Positions 17,818 through 26,208 of a stretch of 33,593 nt of DNA are shown here, piece by piece (position 1 is the stretch's first letter; every line of letters begins with the position of its first letter). A program made the translations under genes and the position numbers. The notes under the pieces were generated by a model, which was not told the DNA's origin, made no database searches, and saw only the letters and a program-made list of their open reading frames with translations. Origin of the DNA: Candidatus Moraniibacteriota bacterium (GTDB lineage: Bacteria > Patescibacteriota > Minisyncoccia > Moranbacterales > GCA-2747515); NCBI GenBank assembly GCA_018401135.1, contig JAGYLL010000007.1, positions 1-33,593 of the forward strand, given 5' to 3'.

Positions 17818-18318
17818 ATGGAGAAAAATTCTAAAGAATGGAAAACAATTCTTTTGTGGGGGGGTAGCATTGGGGCGGTATATGCAGGACTTACTGTTTT
17901 TAATTTTCCTGATGACCCATTAATTCCCTATCTTCCTGATAGTTCTTGGTGGATTTTTCCGATAACTCTCTTTTTCTGGGGGGTGTTTTCTGGTATTCCG
18001 CGTGGCTATCCCATAGAAAAAGACATTTTTTTTCGTTGTGTTTTAGTAAGAAGGCCAATAGAGATTCTTTTGGTTGGATTTGCGGTATTTGTTTGTGGAG
18101 CTTCTTGGTATGTTTGGTCTTTGGATCCGTATGAGTATAATACGCCTCTTGCTACTTTTTTCGAGGCACATAGGATGATACTTTCTTTTATTGTTGGATA
18201 CTTTGTTATTCCGATTTTTGTCTCCGGTTTTCTTGCTGGTTTTATCCCTATGTTTCTTATTCGCCATGCACTAAGATTATATCGAGCGCACCTCAAGAGA
18301 TTTATTGAACCTTACTGA
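17818..18318 (+). CDS. Membrane protein, paralogue B
   Basis: KNSKEWKTILLWG...VRRPIEILLVGFAVFVCG...VGYFVIPIFVSGFLAGFIPMFLIRHALRLYR. Confidence 0.7.
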   Translation: MEKNSKEWKTILLWGGSIGAVYAGLTVFNFPDDPLIPYLPDSSWWIFPITLFFWGVFSGIPRGYPIEKDIFFRCVLVRRPIEILLVGFAVFVCGASWYVWSLDPYEYNTPLATFFEAHRMILSFIVGYFVIPIFVSGFLAGFIPMFLIRHALRLYRAHLKRFIEPY

Positions 18319-18377
18319 AAGTATTTGGTTTGATGATCTCCGCATTTTTAATTGTAGGATACTATTTTTGTATAATT

Positions 18378-19154
18378 ATGTTTAAGATAATTTTTATTGG
18401 AAGTGGTTGTTGGCAAGGTATTCCTGCTCCATTTGGTGAGGATACTATAAGTCGAAATGTAGAATGGGGATCGAAAGATTTTCGTTTTCGAACTTCTCTT
18501 TATATTGAAACCGAGAAGGGGGAAAAAATTCTTGTCGAAGTAACACCTGATATTAGACTTCAATCATGGAAATTTAAATTGGAAAAACCAGATAGTATCC
18601 TTATTTCGCATTGGCATTGGGATCATTTGTTTGGACTCCTTGATTTAGATTGGTTTGCTGAGAAAAATGCGATGACTGTCTATGGTAATAAGGTGACGAA
18701 AAAGTGGTACACACAGAGGATGGAACATATAGGTATTGATTTTCATATATTTGATTCTTATGAATCATTTGAGATTGATAATGTTAAAATTACTCCAATC
18801 ACCGTGAGCCACGTAGAAGAAACTCACGGATTTTTATTTGAGGATAAACCAAGTGGCAAGAAGTTTGTCTATCTTTCAGATTTGTATGCTCTTCCTCCAG
18901 AGACAGTTGAGTATATTTCAGGTGTTGACGCTATTACTGTTGATGCAACGTATATAGAGGCAGATGTAAATGATGACGAAACTCATTTAAAAAAAGATCA
19001 AATAAAACCATTTCTGGAAAGCTTGAATGCAAGAGAAATAATTTTGACAAACATAGGTTCTTATCATGGGTTAACCCACGATGAACTTGAACGAAGATTT
19101 CCTCAATGCACTATTTCATACGATGGTATGGAGAGGAAATTTTCTCTTTCATAA
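18378..19154 (+). CDS. MBL-fold metallo-hydrolase (PhnP/RNase Z-like)
   Basis: SHWHWDHLFGL metal motif, VSHVEETHGF, YLSDLYALP, TVDATYIE; start at 18378 MFKIIFIGSG. Confidence 0.8.
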   Translation: MFKIIFIGSGCWQGIPAPFGEDTISRNVEWGSKDFRFRTSLYIETEKGEKILVEVTPDIRLQSWKFKLEKPDSILISHWHWDHLFGLLDLDWFAEKNAMTVYGNKVTKKWYTQRMEHIGIDFHIFDSYESFEIDNVKITPITVSHVEETHGFLFEDKPSGKKFVYLSDLYALPPETVEYISGVDAITVDATYIEADVNDDETHLKKDQIKPFLESLNAREIILTNIGSYHGLTHDELERRFPQCTISYDGMERKFSLS

Positions 19155-19315
19155 AAAAGACGCGCGTCACTTAGCTAAGAGATGGGTATTTTATTTTCCT
19201 TTATTTCCAAAATCAGACGACACCAAAGCGGAAAAGAAGTAAGTATTTTTTAAATTTAATAAACTTAACTTTTTATTAGTAGAATGAAAGTGTTGATATG
19301 TGGTAAAATAGTATT

Positions 19316-19834
19316 ATGAAAAAAATATTACTACCAATACAACCTTTTCAAGAAACTCTTAATGCAGGAATGTGTGGCCCAGCATCGCTTAAAATCGTAC
19401 TTGCATATTATGGTATTGAGAAATCAGAAAGAGAACTTTGTGATCTCTGTGGAACTCATCCAGAGCTGGGAACAGACGATCAAGAGCTTAAACGTGGTGC
19501 AGAGTTACTTGGTATGAATATTAAAATTATCAATGAGAGTTCGTTTGAAGAAATTGAGAAATGGCTCAATAGAAATATTCCTGTAATTGTGCATTGGTTT
19601 ACTTGTGGGCGAAGAGATTATACGAATTCCGATGTTGCTGATGGTCATTATTCGGTAGTAATGGGTTTGGATGATGAAAATATTTATATACAAGATCCAG
19701 AAATAGGCTCGATGCGCATATTGAATCGCGAAGACTTTCTTACGGTATGGTTTGATTTCATCGGTAAGACTGTTAATCCTAGCGAGTTAATCATCCGTCA
19801 AATAATTGTTATCTATAAAAAAGAGGAGGTTTAA
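19316..19834 (+). CDS. C39-like cysteine peptidase family protein
   Basis: NAGMCGPASLKIVLAYYGI (Cys), DGHYSVVMGLDDENIYIQDPE (His/Asp). Confidence 0.75.
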   Translation: MKKILLPIQPFQETLNAGMCGPASLKIVLAYYGIEKSERELCDLCGTHPELGTDDQELKRGAELLGMNIKIINESSFEEIEKWLNRNIPVIVHWFTCGRRDYTNSDVADGHYSVVMGLDDENIYIQDPEIGSMRILNREDFLTVWFDFIGKTVNPSELIIRQIIVIYKKEEV

Positions 19835-19880
19835 TAATTTTCTCATATAAGAAAAGTTTCCGAGTATATTTTAGTATTTC

Positions 19881-19909
19881 AAAAATAGGATTTGAAGAAA
19901 GGGAGTAAA
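19881..19909. repeat. 29-nt direct repeat, copy 2 (orphan copy of DUF3467 3' end)
   Basis: Identical to 16927-16955; encodes -KIGFEERE* remnant outside any listed CDS. Confidence 0.95.
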
Positions 19910-19942
19910 AAAAACGCCAGATTTCACGAAGAAACTGGCGCG
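19908..19942 (-). terminator. Intrinsic terminator of the minus-strand gene
   Basis: On minus strand CGCCAGTTTC-TTCGT-GAAATCTGGCG-TTTTTTT. Confidence 0.75.
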
Positions 19943-19957
19943 AGATGGAGAAACCCT

Positions 19958-20287
19958 TTAGGGTTCAAAGGGAATGAGTTCTTGAGAGAGTATATATTCC
20001 ATATACTCATTAAAGCTTTGATGACTCTCCCTCAAAAACATATAGGAGGAAGGAGGTGTTCTTCTGTCTTTTTGATACCATTCAATTTTTTTTGGCGGAA
20101 GAACGTAGCAGATGTCGCCATCAGTGTCTAGGTATTGTATGAGATAGGGTTCGTCGTGGGGAAGTTCGGCAAAAAACCCTCGTTTGCTATAGAAAAGGGG
20201 TCTTTTTGATAGAGAGACATTCTCAGTCGCAAAGACACTTCCCTCAATAGCGGAAAAATGAATAATGGTCGGTAAGGTACGATTCAT
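19958..20287 (-). CDS. Hypothetical protein
   Basis: MNRTLPTIIHFSAIEGSVFATENVSLSKRPLFYSKRGFFAELPHDEPYLIQYLDTDGDICYVLPP...; AGAGAGG-like SD before this ATG; terminator just downstream. Confidence 0.6.
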   Translation of the reverse strand: MNRTLPTIIHFSAIEGSVFATENVSLSKRPLFYSKRGFFAELPHDEPYLIQYLDTDGDICYVLPPKKIEWYQKDRRTPPSSYMFLRESHQSFNEYMEYILSQELIPFEP

Positions 20288-20443
20288 CTCGATTGCCTCT
20301 CTTGGCTTTGAGTCTATCATTGTAGACGGGGTCTTCATAGAATCACACAAAAGAGAAAATGTCAATGTATTAAAAAATGTACATATCGGAAAAAGATTAT
20401 TTTGTGGTATACTATTTGTATTCATTTTTAAGTTGTAGAGTCT

Positions 20444-21718
20444 ATGGAAATTTTTATGTTTATCGTTTTACTTATATCTCTTGGAGCGGGGTTTTTCTTT
20501 TTGGCACGAAAGATACAAGAAGGGAAAGATAAAGAGAAGATGATTTTGGACAGAGTCGATCAAATGGAATTTCGTCTCGACAAAACGATAAAAGATGAAA
20601 TATTTCGTAATCGTCAAGAAACAGCAACTTCAAGTAGGGATACACGAACAGATATAATGAAAGCTTTCAAAGATATATCAGACTCTCAAGGTGATAACCT
20701 CGAACGTTTCCGGAGACAACTTGCTGATTTGATAGAAAAAAACGAACATCGAATGGAAGATATACGAAAGGTTGTGGAAGACCGCTTGATGATACTTCAA
20801 AAAGATAATGCGGAAAAACTAGAAAAAATGCGACAAACGGTAGATGAAAAACTTCACGAAACGCTTGAAAAAAGACTTGATGCTTCATTTAGTAAAGTAC
20901 AAAGTCAACTCGAATCTGTACATAAAGGCTTGGGAGAAATGCAAACCCTTGCCACAGGAGTGGGGGATTTGAAAAAAGTACTACAAAACGTGAAAACTCG
21001 AGGAACATGGGGAGAGGCTCAACTTGGAAATCTTCTTGCTGATATTCTTACTATCGACCAATACGAGACGAATGCTATCACTAAGCAAGGTTCTCATGAT
21101 CGTGTGGAATTTGCTATAAAAATTCCTTCGAAAAACGAAGATGGAAAACATCTTCTTCTCCCTATCGATGCTAAATTTCCTCTCGAAGACTATCAAATGC
21201 TTATCGATGCTTCTGAAAGGGGAGATATTCCTGTTATCGAACAATCTTCCAAGCAACTAGAAAATCGTATAAAGAGTGAAGCCAAAGATATACGAGATAA
21301 ATATCTCGATCCTCCACAGACAACTGATTTTGGTATGCTTTTTCTTCCTAATGAAGGCTTGTATGCTGAAGTTTTACGGAGACCAGGACTTGCGGATCTC
21401 CTTCGTCGTGAGTATAGAGTGGTAGTCGCTGGACCTGCAACGATCGCAGCATTTCTTAATAGTTTACAAATGGGATTTCGAACACTTGCTATCGAAAAAC
21501 GATCTGGAGAAGTATGGAATCTCTTGGCAAATATTAAAAAAGAATTTTCAACGTTTGGAGATATTTTGGACAAAACACACAAAAAACTTCAAGAAGCAAG
21601 TAATCACATAGAGAGAGCTTCTTCGAAAACTCGTACTATAGAACGAAAACTTTCTAACGTTCAAGATCTTCCCTCAGGAGAGAAGGAAGAAGAAATTATA
21701 AGTCTTCCTTTGGAATAG
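20444..21718 (+). CDS. rmuC: DNA recombination protein RmuC
   Basis: RGTWGEAQLGNLLADILTIDQYETNAIT...LLPIDAKFPLEDYQMLIDASE, N-terminal TM and coiled coil. Confidence 0.93.
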   Translation: MEIFMFIVLLISLGAGFFFLARKIQEGKDKEKMILDRVDQMEFRLDKTIKDEIFRNRQETATSSRDTRTDIMKAFKDISDSQGDNLERFRRQLADLIEKNEHRMEDIRKVVEDRLMILQKDNAEKLEKMRQTVDEKLHETLEKRLDASFSKVQSQLESVHKGLGEMQTLATGVGDLKKVLQNVKTRGTWGEAQLGNLLADILTIDQYETNAITKQGSHDRVEFAIKIPSKNEDGKHLLLPIDAKFPLEDYQMLIDASERGDIPVIEQSSKQLENRIKSEAKDIRDKYLDPPQTTDFGMLFLPNEGLYAEVLRRPGLADLLRREYRVVVAGPATIAAFLNSLQMGFRTLAIEKRSGEVWNLLANIKKEFSTFGDILDKTHKKLQEASNHIERASSKTRTIERKLSNVQDLPSGEKEEEIISLPLE

Positions 21719-21849
21719 ATTTGGATTTTTACAAAAAGAGGAGACTATTTTTCTTAGAGTATTGCACAGCTAAAAGTCAAGGGTAATACTTAACCACTTC
21801 TCATGAGGGATTCTTTCCATGTAATGATAAATGAATTCTTTCAAAATTA

Positions 21850-22225
21850 TAATATTGTAATCATTTATATAAGTTTTTTTCTTTTGTACTATTGATACAT
21901 AATGGTAGTGGAAATATCTATTCCTTATTTTCTTTTTACAAGCATTTTCATCTTGAGTGGTCCATAGTTAGTTTTCTTTTTTCTCTTTCAATAAACCTCC
22001 TCACCTCCCATGTCATTTTTGTATTTTTCTTTTCCATTCGAATATGATACATGTTACCACCTAAGCCAAAATCTCTCTTTTCCATTTGTAGTAGGTTTTT
22101 CTTGAAATACCGAATACTCTACATACTTCAGAGACTTTCTTCTTTTCTCTTTCTACCACTTTGTATCACAAAATACTTTTTTCTCGAGGATACCTTGCTG
22201 AAATTGACATACTCTTTTTCATAGC
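21850..22225 (-). pseudogene. Decayed IS3/IS481-like transposase remnant
   Basis: Minus-strand fragments VVEREKKKVSEVCRVFGISRKTYYKWKRE (HTH) and KTNYGPLKMKMLVKRK*GIDISTTIMYQ*YKRKKL with stops and frame changes. Confidence 0.75.
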
Positions 22226-22356
22226 CAGCAGCGTTACCCCTCAGAGGAATATATGGCACCTCTTACTTTACCTGTACAAAATTTGATTTAAAATACCTTT
22301 TTTGATAGACTTTAGAAGATATAGGATAGGAGTAAAGATTTTTAAAAGAGGTATAT

Positions 22357-22587
22357 ATGAAAACAGTAGCAGATATAGTACTTGATTATCTAGAAAAACA
22401 AGAAGATTTCACTGTAGATGCATCTGTGAGAAATCCTATCGAACGTGTTTCTCGTGAAGTTTCGAAAGGGGATATTACCTGGGAAGAGGGATTTAAAAAA
22501 ATACATTCACAAGCAAAACTGTATCGACTATCTTCGGAAAAACAAAGAACACTCAGATCAGAAGTAGAAAAGAATATGAAAGGATAA
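22357..22587 (+). CDS. Small hypothetical protein
   Basis: 76 aa ORF with AGAGG SD, 4 nt before alaS. Confidence 0.55.
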   Translation: MKTVADIVLDYLEKQEDFTVDASVRNPIERVSREVSKGDITWEEGFKKIHSQAKLYRLSSEKQRTLRSEVEKNMKG

Positions 22588-22591
22588 CTTT

Positions 22592-24466
22592 ATGACGATA
22601 GCTGAAGTTCGAAAGAAATACAGAGATTTTTTTTCGCAAAGAGGACATATCATTATTCCTTCCTCTTCTATTTTTCCAGAAAATGATCCCACGACACTTT
22701 TTACAGGATCAGGAATGCAACCACTTATTCCCTATCTTCTCGGTAAAAAACATCCAGAGGGAAAAATGCTTGTAAATTCTCAGCGATGTTTTCGTGCAGA
22801 AGACATTGATGAAGTCGGAGATAATCGTCATACGACTTTTTTTGAAATGCTCGGTAATTGGTCTTTGGGAGAATATTTCAAAGAAGATCAATTACGATGG
22901 TTTTTCTCTTTTTTAGTAGATGAGATTGGTCTTGATCCGAAACGATTGTACGTCACTGTTTTTTCAGGAGATAGTGCAAATACTATAGAAAAGATATTGG
23001 AGTCAATCGCTCTTTGGCAAAAACTCTTTCTGGAAAAAAATATAAAAGCTCTCCATAAAGAGATGGAAACAGAGGAGAAAGCAAGTCAGCTGGGTATGCG
23101 TGGGGGGAGAATTTTCTCGTATGGAGCAAAGAAAAATTGGTGGAGTCGATCGGGTACTCCAGAGCATATGCCAGAAGGTGAACTTGGCGGACCAGATTCC
23201 GAAGTGTTTTATGAGTTTGATGTGGAGCATAATGAAAAATTTGGAAAATATTGTCATCCTAATTGCGATTGTGGTCGATTTATGGAAATTGGTAATTCTG
23301 TATTTATGGAATTTACTAAACGAAATGGAGTTTTTGAAAAACTTGCACAGAGAAATGTTGATTTTGGAGGTGGCTTGGAAAGAATTACTTCGGCATCTAA
23401 TAATGATCCAGACATTTTTCGTCTTGATGTATTTCAAGAAATTTTACTCTTGATGGAGGAGAAAACAAAGAAGAAATATAATGAGTATAAACGACCTTTT
23501 CGAATAGTTGCAGATCATATCCGTGGCTCAATTATGATGATTGCAGAGGGTGTTATTCCTTCTAATACCGAGCGTGGTTATATACTAAGACGATTACTCA
23601 GGCGGGCTATTCGCTTTGCTGATACTGTGGGAATTCCTGGTGGACAGCTCAAACAACTTGTGTCTCCTCTGGTACGATCGTATCAGGAAGAGCACTTTTT
23701 TATTTTCCAAAAAAAAGAGTATATCGAAAAAGTAATTGATGATGAGGAAGAAAAATTTAGAAAAACATTACAGAAAGGTTTGAAAGAATTTGAAAAAATT
23801 AGTACACAAAAGAAAGAGATGACAGGTCGAGATGCTTTTGTTCTTTTTTCAACGTATGGATTTCCGAAAGAAATGACTGTGGAATTGGCTCAGGAGAAAG
23901 GTATTCGTATTGATGAAAAAGAATATAAGAAAGAATTCGAAGAGCATCGCAATCTTTCGCGTACAGCTTCCTCGGGAGTATTCAAAGGTGGTTTAGCGGA
24001 TCAGAGTGAAAAAACGACACAACTCCATACTATAACCCATCTTCTTTTGGCTGGGCTTCGTTTGCATTTGGGCGCACATATTCATCAAGCAGGTTCAAAT
24101 ATCACAGCAGAACGAACACGTTTTGATTTTACTCATCCTGAAAAGGTAGAAAAAGATGTTTTAGAAAAAGTTGAAAAGTATGTTAATGACGCTATTAGTC
24201 AGGGTTGCTCTGTTTGTATAGAGGAAATGAATAAAGAAGAAGCGAAAGAAAAGGGCGTGGAAGGGAGTTTTTGGGAAAAGTACCCAGATCGTGTCCATGT
24301 ATATAGCGTAGTAGATACTCAAGGAAAAATATACTCTCGAGAACTGTGTGGAGGTCCTCATATAGAAAATACGAGTAAGATACAAGGAACATTCCATATT
24401 ATAAAAGAACAATCCTCAAGTGCTGGTGTGAGAAGAATAAAAGCTATTTTAAAAGAAAATATATAA
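22592..24466 (+). CDS. alaS: Alanine--tRNA ligase, short form
   Basis: FTGSGMQPLIPYLLGKKHPEGKMLVNSQRCFRAEDIDEVGDNRHTTFFEMLGNWSLG; editing domain HTITHLLLAGL and CGGPH; ends right after the editing domain. Confidence 0.96.
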   Translation: MTIAEVRKKYRDFFSQRGHIIIPSSSIFPENDPTTLFTGSGMQPLIPYLLGKKHPEGKMLVNSQRCFRAEDIDEVGDNRHTTFFEMLGNWSLGEYFKEDQLRWFFSFLVDEIGLDPKRLYVTVFSGDSANTIEKILESIALWQKLFLEKNIKALHKEMETEEKASQLGMRGGRIFSYGAKKNWWSRSGTPEHMPEGELGGPDSEVFYEFDVEHNEKFGKYCHPNCDCGRFMEIGNSVFMEFTKRNGVFEKLAQRNVDFGGGLERITSASNNDPDIFRLDVFQEILLLMEEKTKKKYNEYKRPFRIVADHIRGSIMMIAEGVIPSNTERGYILRRLLRRAIRFADTVGIPGGQLKQLVSPLVRSYQEEHFFIFQKKEYIEKVIDDEEEKFRKTLQKGLKEFEKISTQKKEMTGRDAFVLFSTYGFPKEMTVELAQEKGIRIDEKEYKKEFEEHRNLSRTASSGVFKGGLADQSEKTTQLHTITHLLLAGLRLHLGAHIHQAGSNITAERTRFDFTHPEKVEKDVLEKVEKYVNDAISQGCSVCIEEMNKEEAKEKGVEGSFWEKYPDRVHVYSVVDTQGKIYSRELCGGPHIENTSKIQGTFHIIKEQSSSAGVRRIKAILKENI

Positions 24467-24470
24467 ATAT

Positions 24471-24878
24471 ATGGGAGATATACTTTTTCGAAGAAAAGAT
24501 TTACTCGGAGCAAATCCTCAAAAATCTCGAGCGATGAGAAAACTTTTGGAAAATGAAAAAATAGCAGATATACTTGATAAACCAAGGGAAATACGTGAAT
24601 TTAGAGATGCTCTCAAAGGACATCTCCAAAATGATAAGTATATAACAGAATCAGAGGTGCGTGCTGTTTTGGCAGAATTTAAAATAGGGAGAAACGATTC
24701 TCTTTCTCGAAAGGAAGTTATTGGGATACGTAAGGCTATGGGATTTTCACGTCCCGTGGATAGCTCTGATCTTGCACAAGATTCGTCTTTACGCAAGAGT
24801 AGGGGGAGTTTTTTGAGCACAGATGAAAGTAGAGTAAATTCTACTAAAAAACCTCCTTTACGAGGACTACCTTTTTAA
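24471..24878 (+). CDS. Hypothetical protein
   Basis: 135 aa ORF tightly spaced between alaS and miaB. Confidence 0.55.
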   Translation: MGDILFRRKDLLGANPQKSRAMRKLLENEKIADILDKPREIREFRDALKGHLQNDKYITESEVRAVLAEFKIGRNDSLSRKEVIGIRKAMGFSRPVDSSDLAQDSSLRKSRGSFLSTDESRVNSTKKPPLRGLPF

Positions 24879-24893
24879 GCTTCTGTATACGTT

Positions 24894-26030
24894 ATGCTAA
24901 CCTATTGTATCGAAACCTTTGGATGCCAACAAAATGTTGCTGATAGTGAACGTATAGCTTCTTATTATGAAGCTCGTGGATATAGTGAGGCAAAAAACAA
25001 AGAAAATGCAGATATTTTGGTTATAAATACATGCGTTATCAGAGAACGAGCTTTTGAAAAAGTTTTCGGATATATTCGGAATGTATACAAAGAAAATCCA
25101 AACACACATATTGTTATAACAGGATGCTTGATAGGGGCTTCTTTGCGAGAGCCAAGCGGAAAAATGATGCAGTCGCTCAAAAAACGATTACCCTCTGTCG
25201 AATTTCTTCCTCTTGAAGAAGTCGGTTTTGAATATGTTCCTAAAAGAGGAGAGGGAATCCATGCATGGCTTCCTATTTCCAATGGATGTAATAATTTTTG
25301 TACGTATTGTATCGTTCCTTTTTCTCGTGGACGAGAACGATCAAGGTTTTTTCAAGAACTTTTACAAGAAGCTCAAGATATAAAAAGACGGGGATTTTCT
25401 GAGATTACTCTTTTGGGTCAAAATGTTAATTCCTATGGAGCGGATTTTCTCTTGAAAACGTATCAGGCAGGGGATGTATTTTTTATTGACGAAATGGTGA
25501 GCGTAAAGCCTGTTATGGTAAAACATCTTGGTCGACAAAGGATTCCTACCCTCTTCCCTCATCTTCTTGCGCGTATTGCGAGTATGGAATTTTCTAAGGT
25601 ATCTTTTATGTCTTCCAATCCATGGGATTTTTCAAATGAGCTTATTGATGTTATAGCAAGATATAAAAATATTGATCGTATTTTGCACCTCCCCGTTCAG
25701 TCAGGGAGTGATGAAATTTTGAAAAAAATGAATAGATGGTATACTTCTGAAGAATATAGGTCATTAATTGACCGTATTCGCTCAAAAATTCCTGAGATGC
25801 AATTTACTACTGATATTATCGTCGGTTTTCCTGGAGAAACAAAAGAACATTTTGAAGAATCTCTTGATCTCGTAAAACAGATTCATTTCGAAAAAGCCTA
25901 TATTTCTTGCTATTCGCCTCGACCTGGAACGAAAGCGAATGATCTTCCCGATGACATTCCTTATGAAGAGAAAAAATATCGCTTCCATACTTTACAAAAA
26001 GAAATAGATAAACAAAATAAAAAGAATTGA
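24894..26030 (+). CDS. miaB: tRNA-2-methylthio-N6-dimethylallyladenosine synthase (MiaB-like)
   Basis: YCIETFGCQQNVADSERI; radical SAM NGCNNFCTYCIVPFSRGRERSR; LLGQNVNSYG; LPVQSGSDEILKKMNR. Confidence 0.92.
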   Translation: MLTYCIETFGCQQNVADSERIASYYEARGYSEAKNKENADILVINTCVIRERAFEKVFGYIRNVYKENPNTHIVITGCLIGASLREPSGKMMQSLKKRLPSVEFLPLEEVGFEYVPKRGEGIHAWLPISNGCNNFCTYCIVPFSRGRERSRFFQELLQEAQDIKRRGFSEITLLGQNVNSYGADFLLKTYQAGDVFFIDEMVSVKPVMVKHLGRQRIPTLFPHLLARIASMEFSKVSFMSSNPWDFSNELIDVIARYKNIDRILHLPVQSGSDEILKKMNRWYTSEEYRSLIDRIRSKIPEMQFTTDIIVGFPGETKEHFEESLDLVKQIHFEKAYISCYSPRPGTKANDLPDDIPYEEKKYRFHTLQKEIDKQNKKN

Positions 26031-26031
26031 T

Positions 26032-26208
26032 ATGTCTTTCCATAATAGCACTTCTCAGCATATTTCAAGTGGCTTGAGTATTATTCTCATAGCACTTCTT
26101 GCTTTTCTTATTAGCCTTATCATTATTTCTCGTGCACAGTCTCTTATAAGTGAGGTAGAAAACTCTTCTTGTATTTTAAAGGAAGATGTTTTGGAAGAAT
26201 ATTTATGA
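26032..26208 (+). CDS. Small single-pass membrane protein (58 aa)
   Basis: MSFHNSTSQHISSGLSIILIALLAFLISLIIISRAQSLISEVENSSCILKEDVLEEYL*; stop overlaps the next start (ATGA); not in the ORF track. Confidence 0.65.
   Translation: MSFHNSTSQHISSGLSIILIALLAFLISLIIISRAQSLISEVENSSCILKEDVLEEYL

Noticed and set aside
20288-20425. N-terminal extension of the minus-strand ORF 19958..20425
   Set aside because: Overlaps the rmuC promoter (TGGTATACT) and lacks an SD; ATG at 20287 has a better upstream context.
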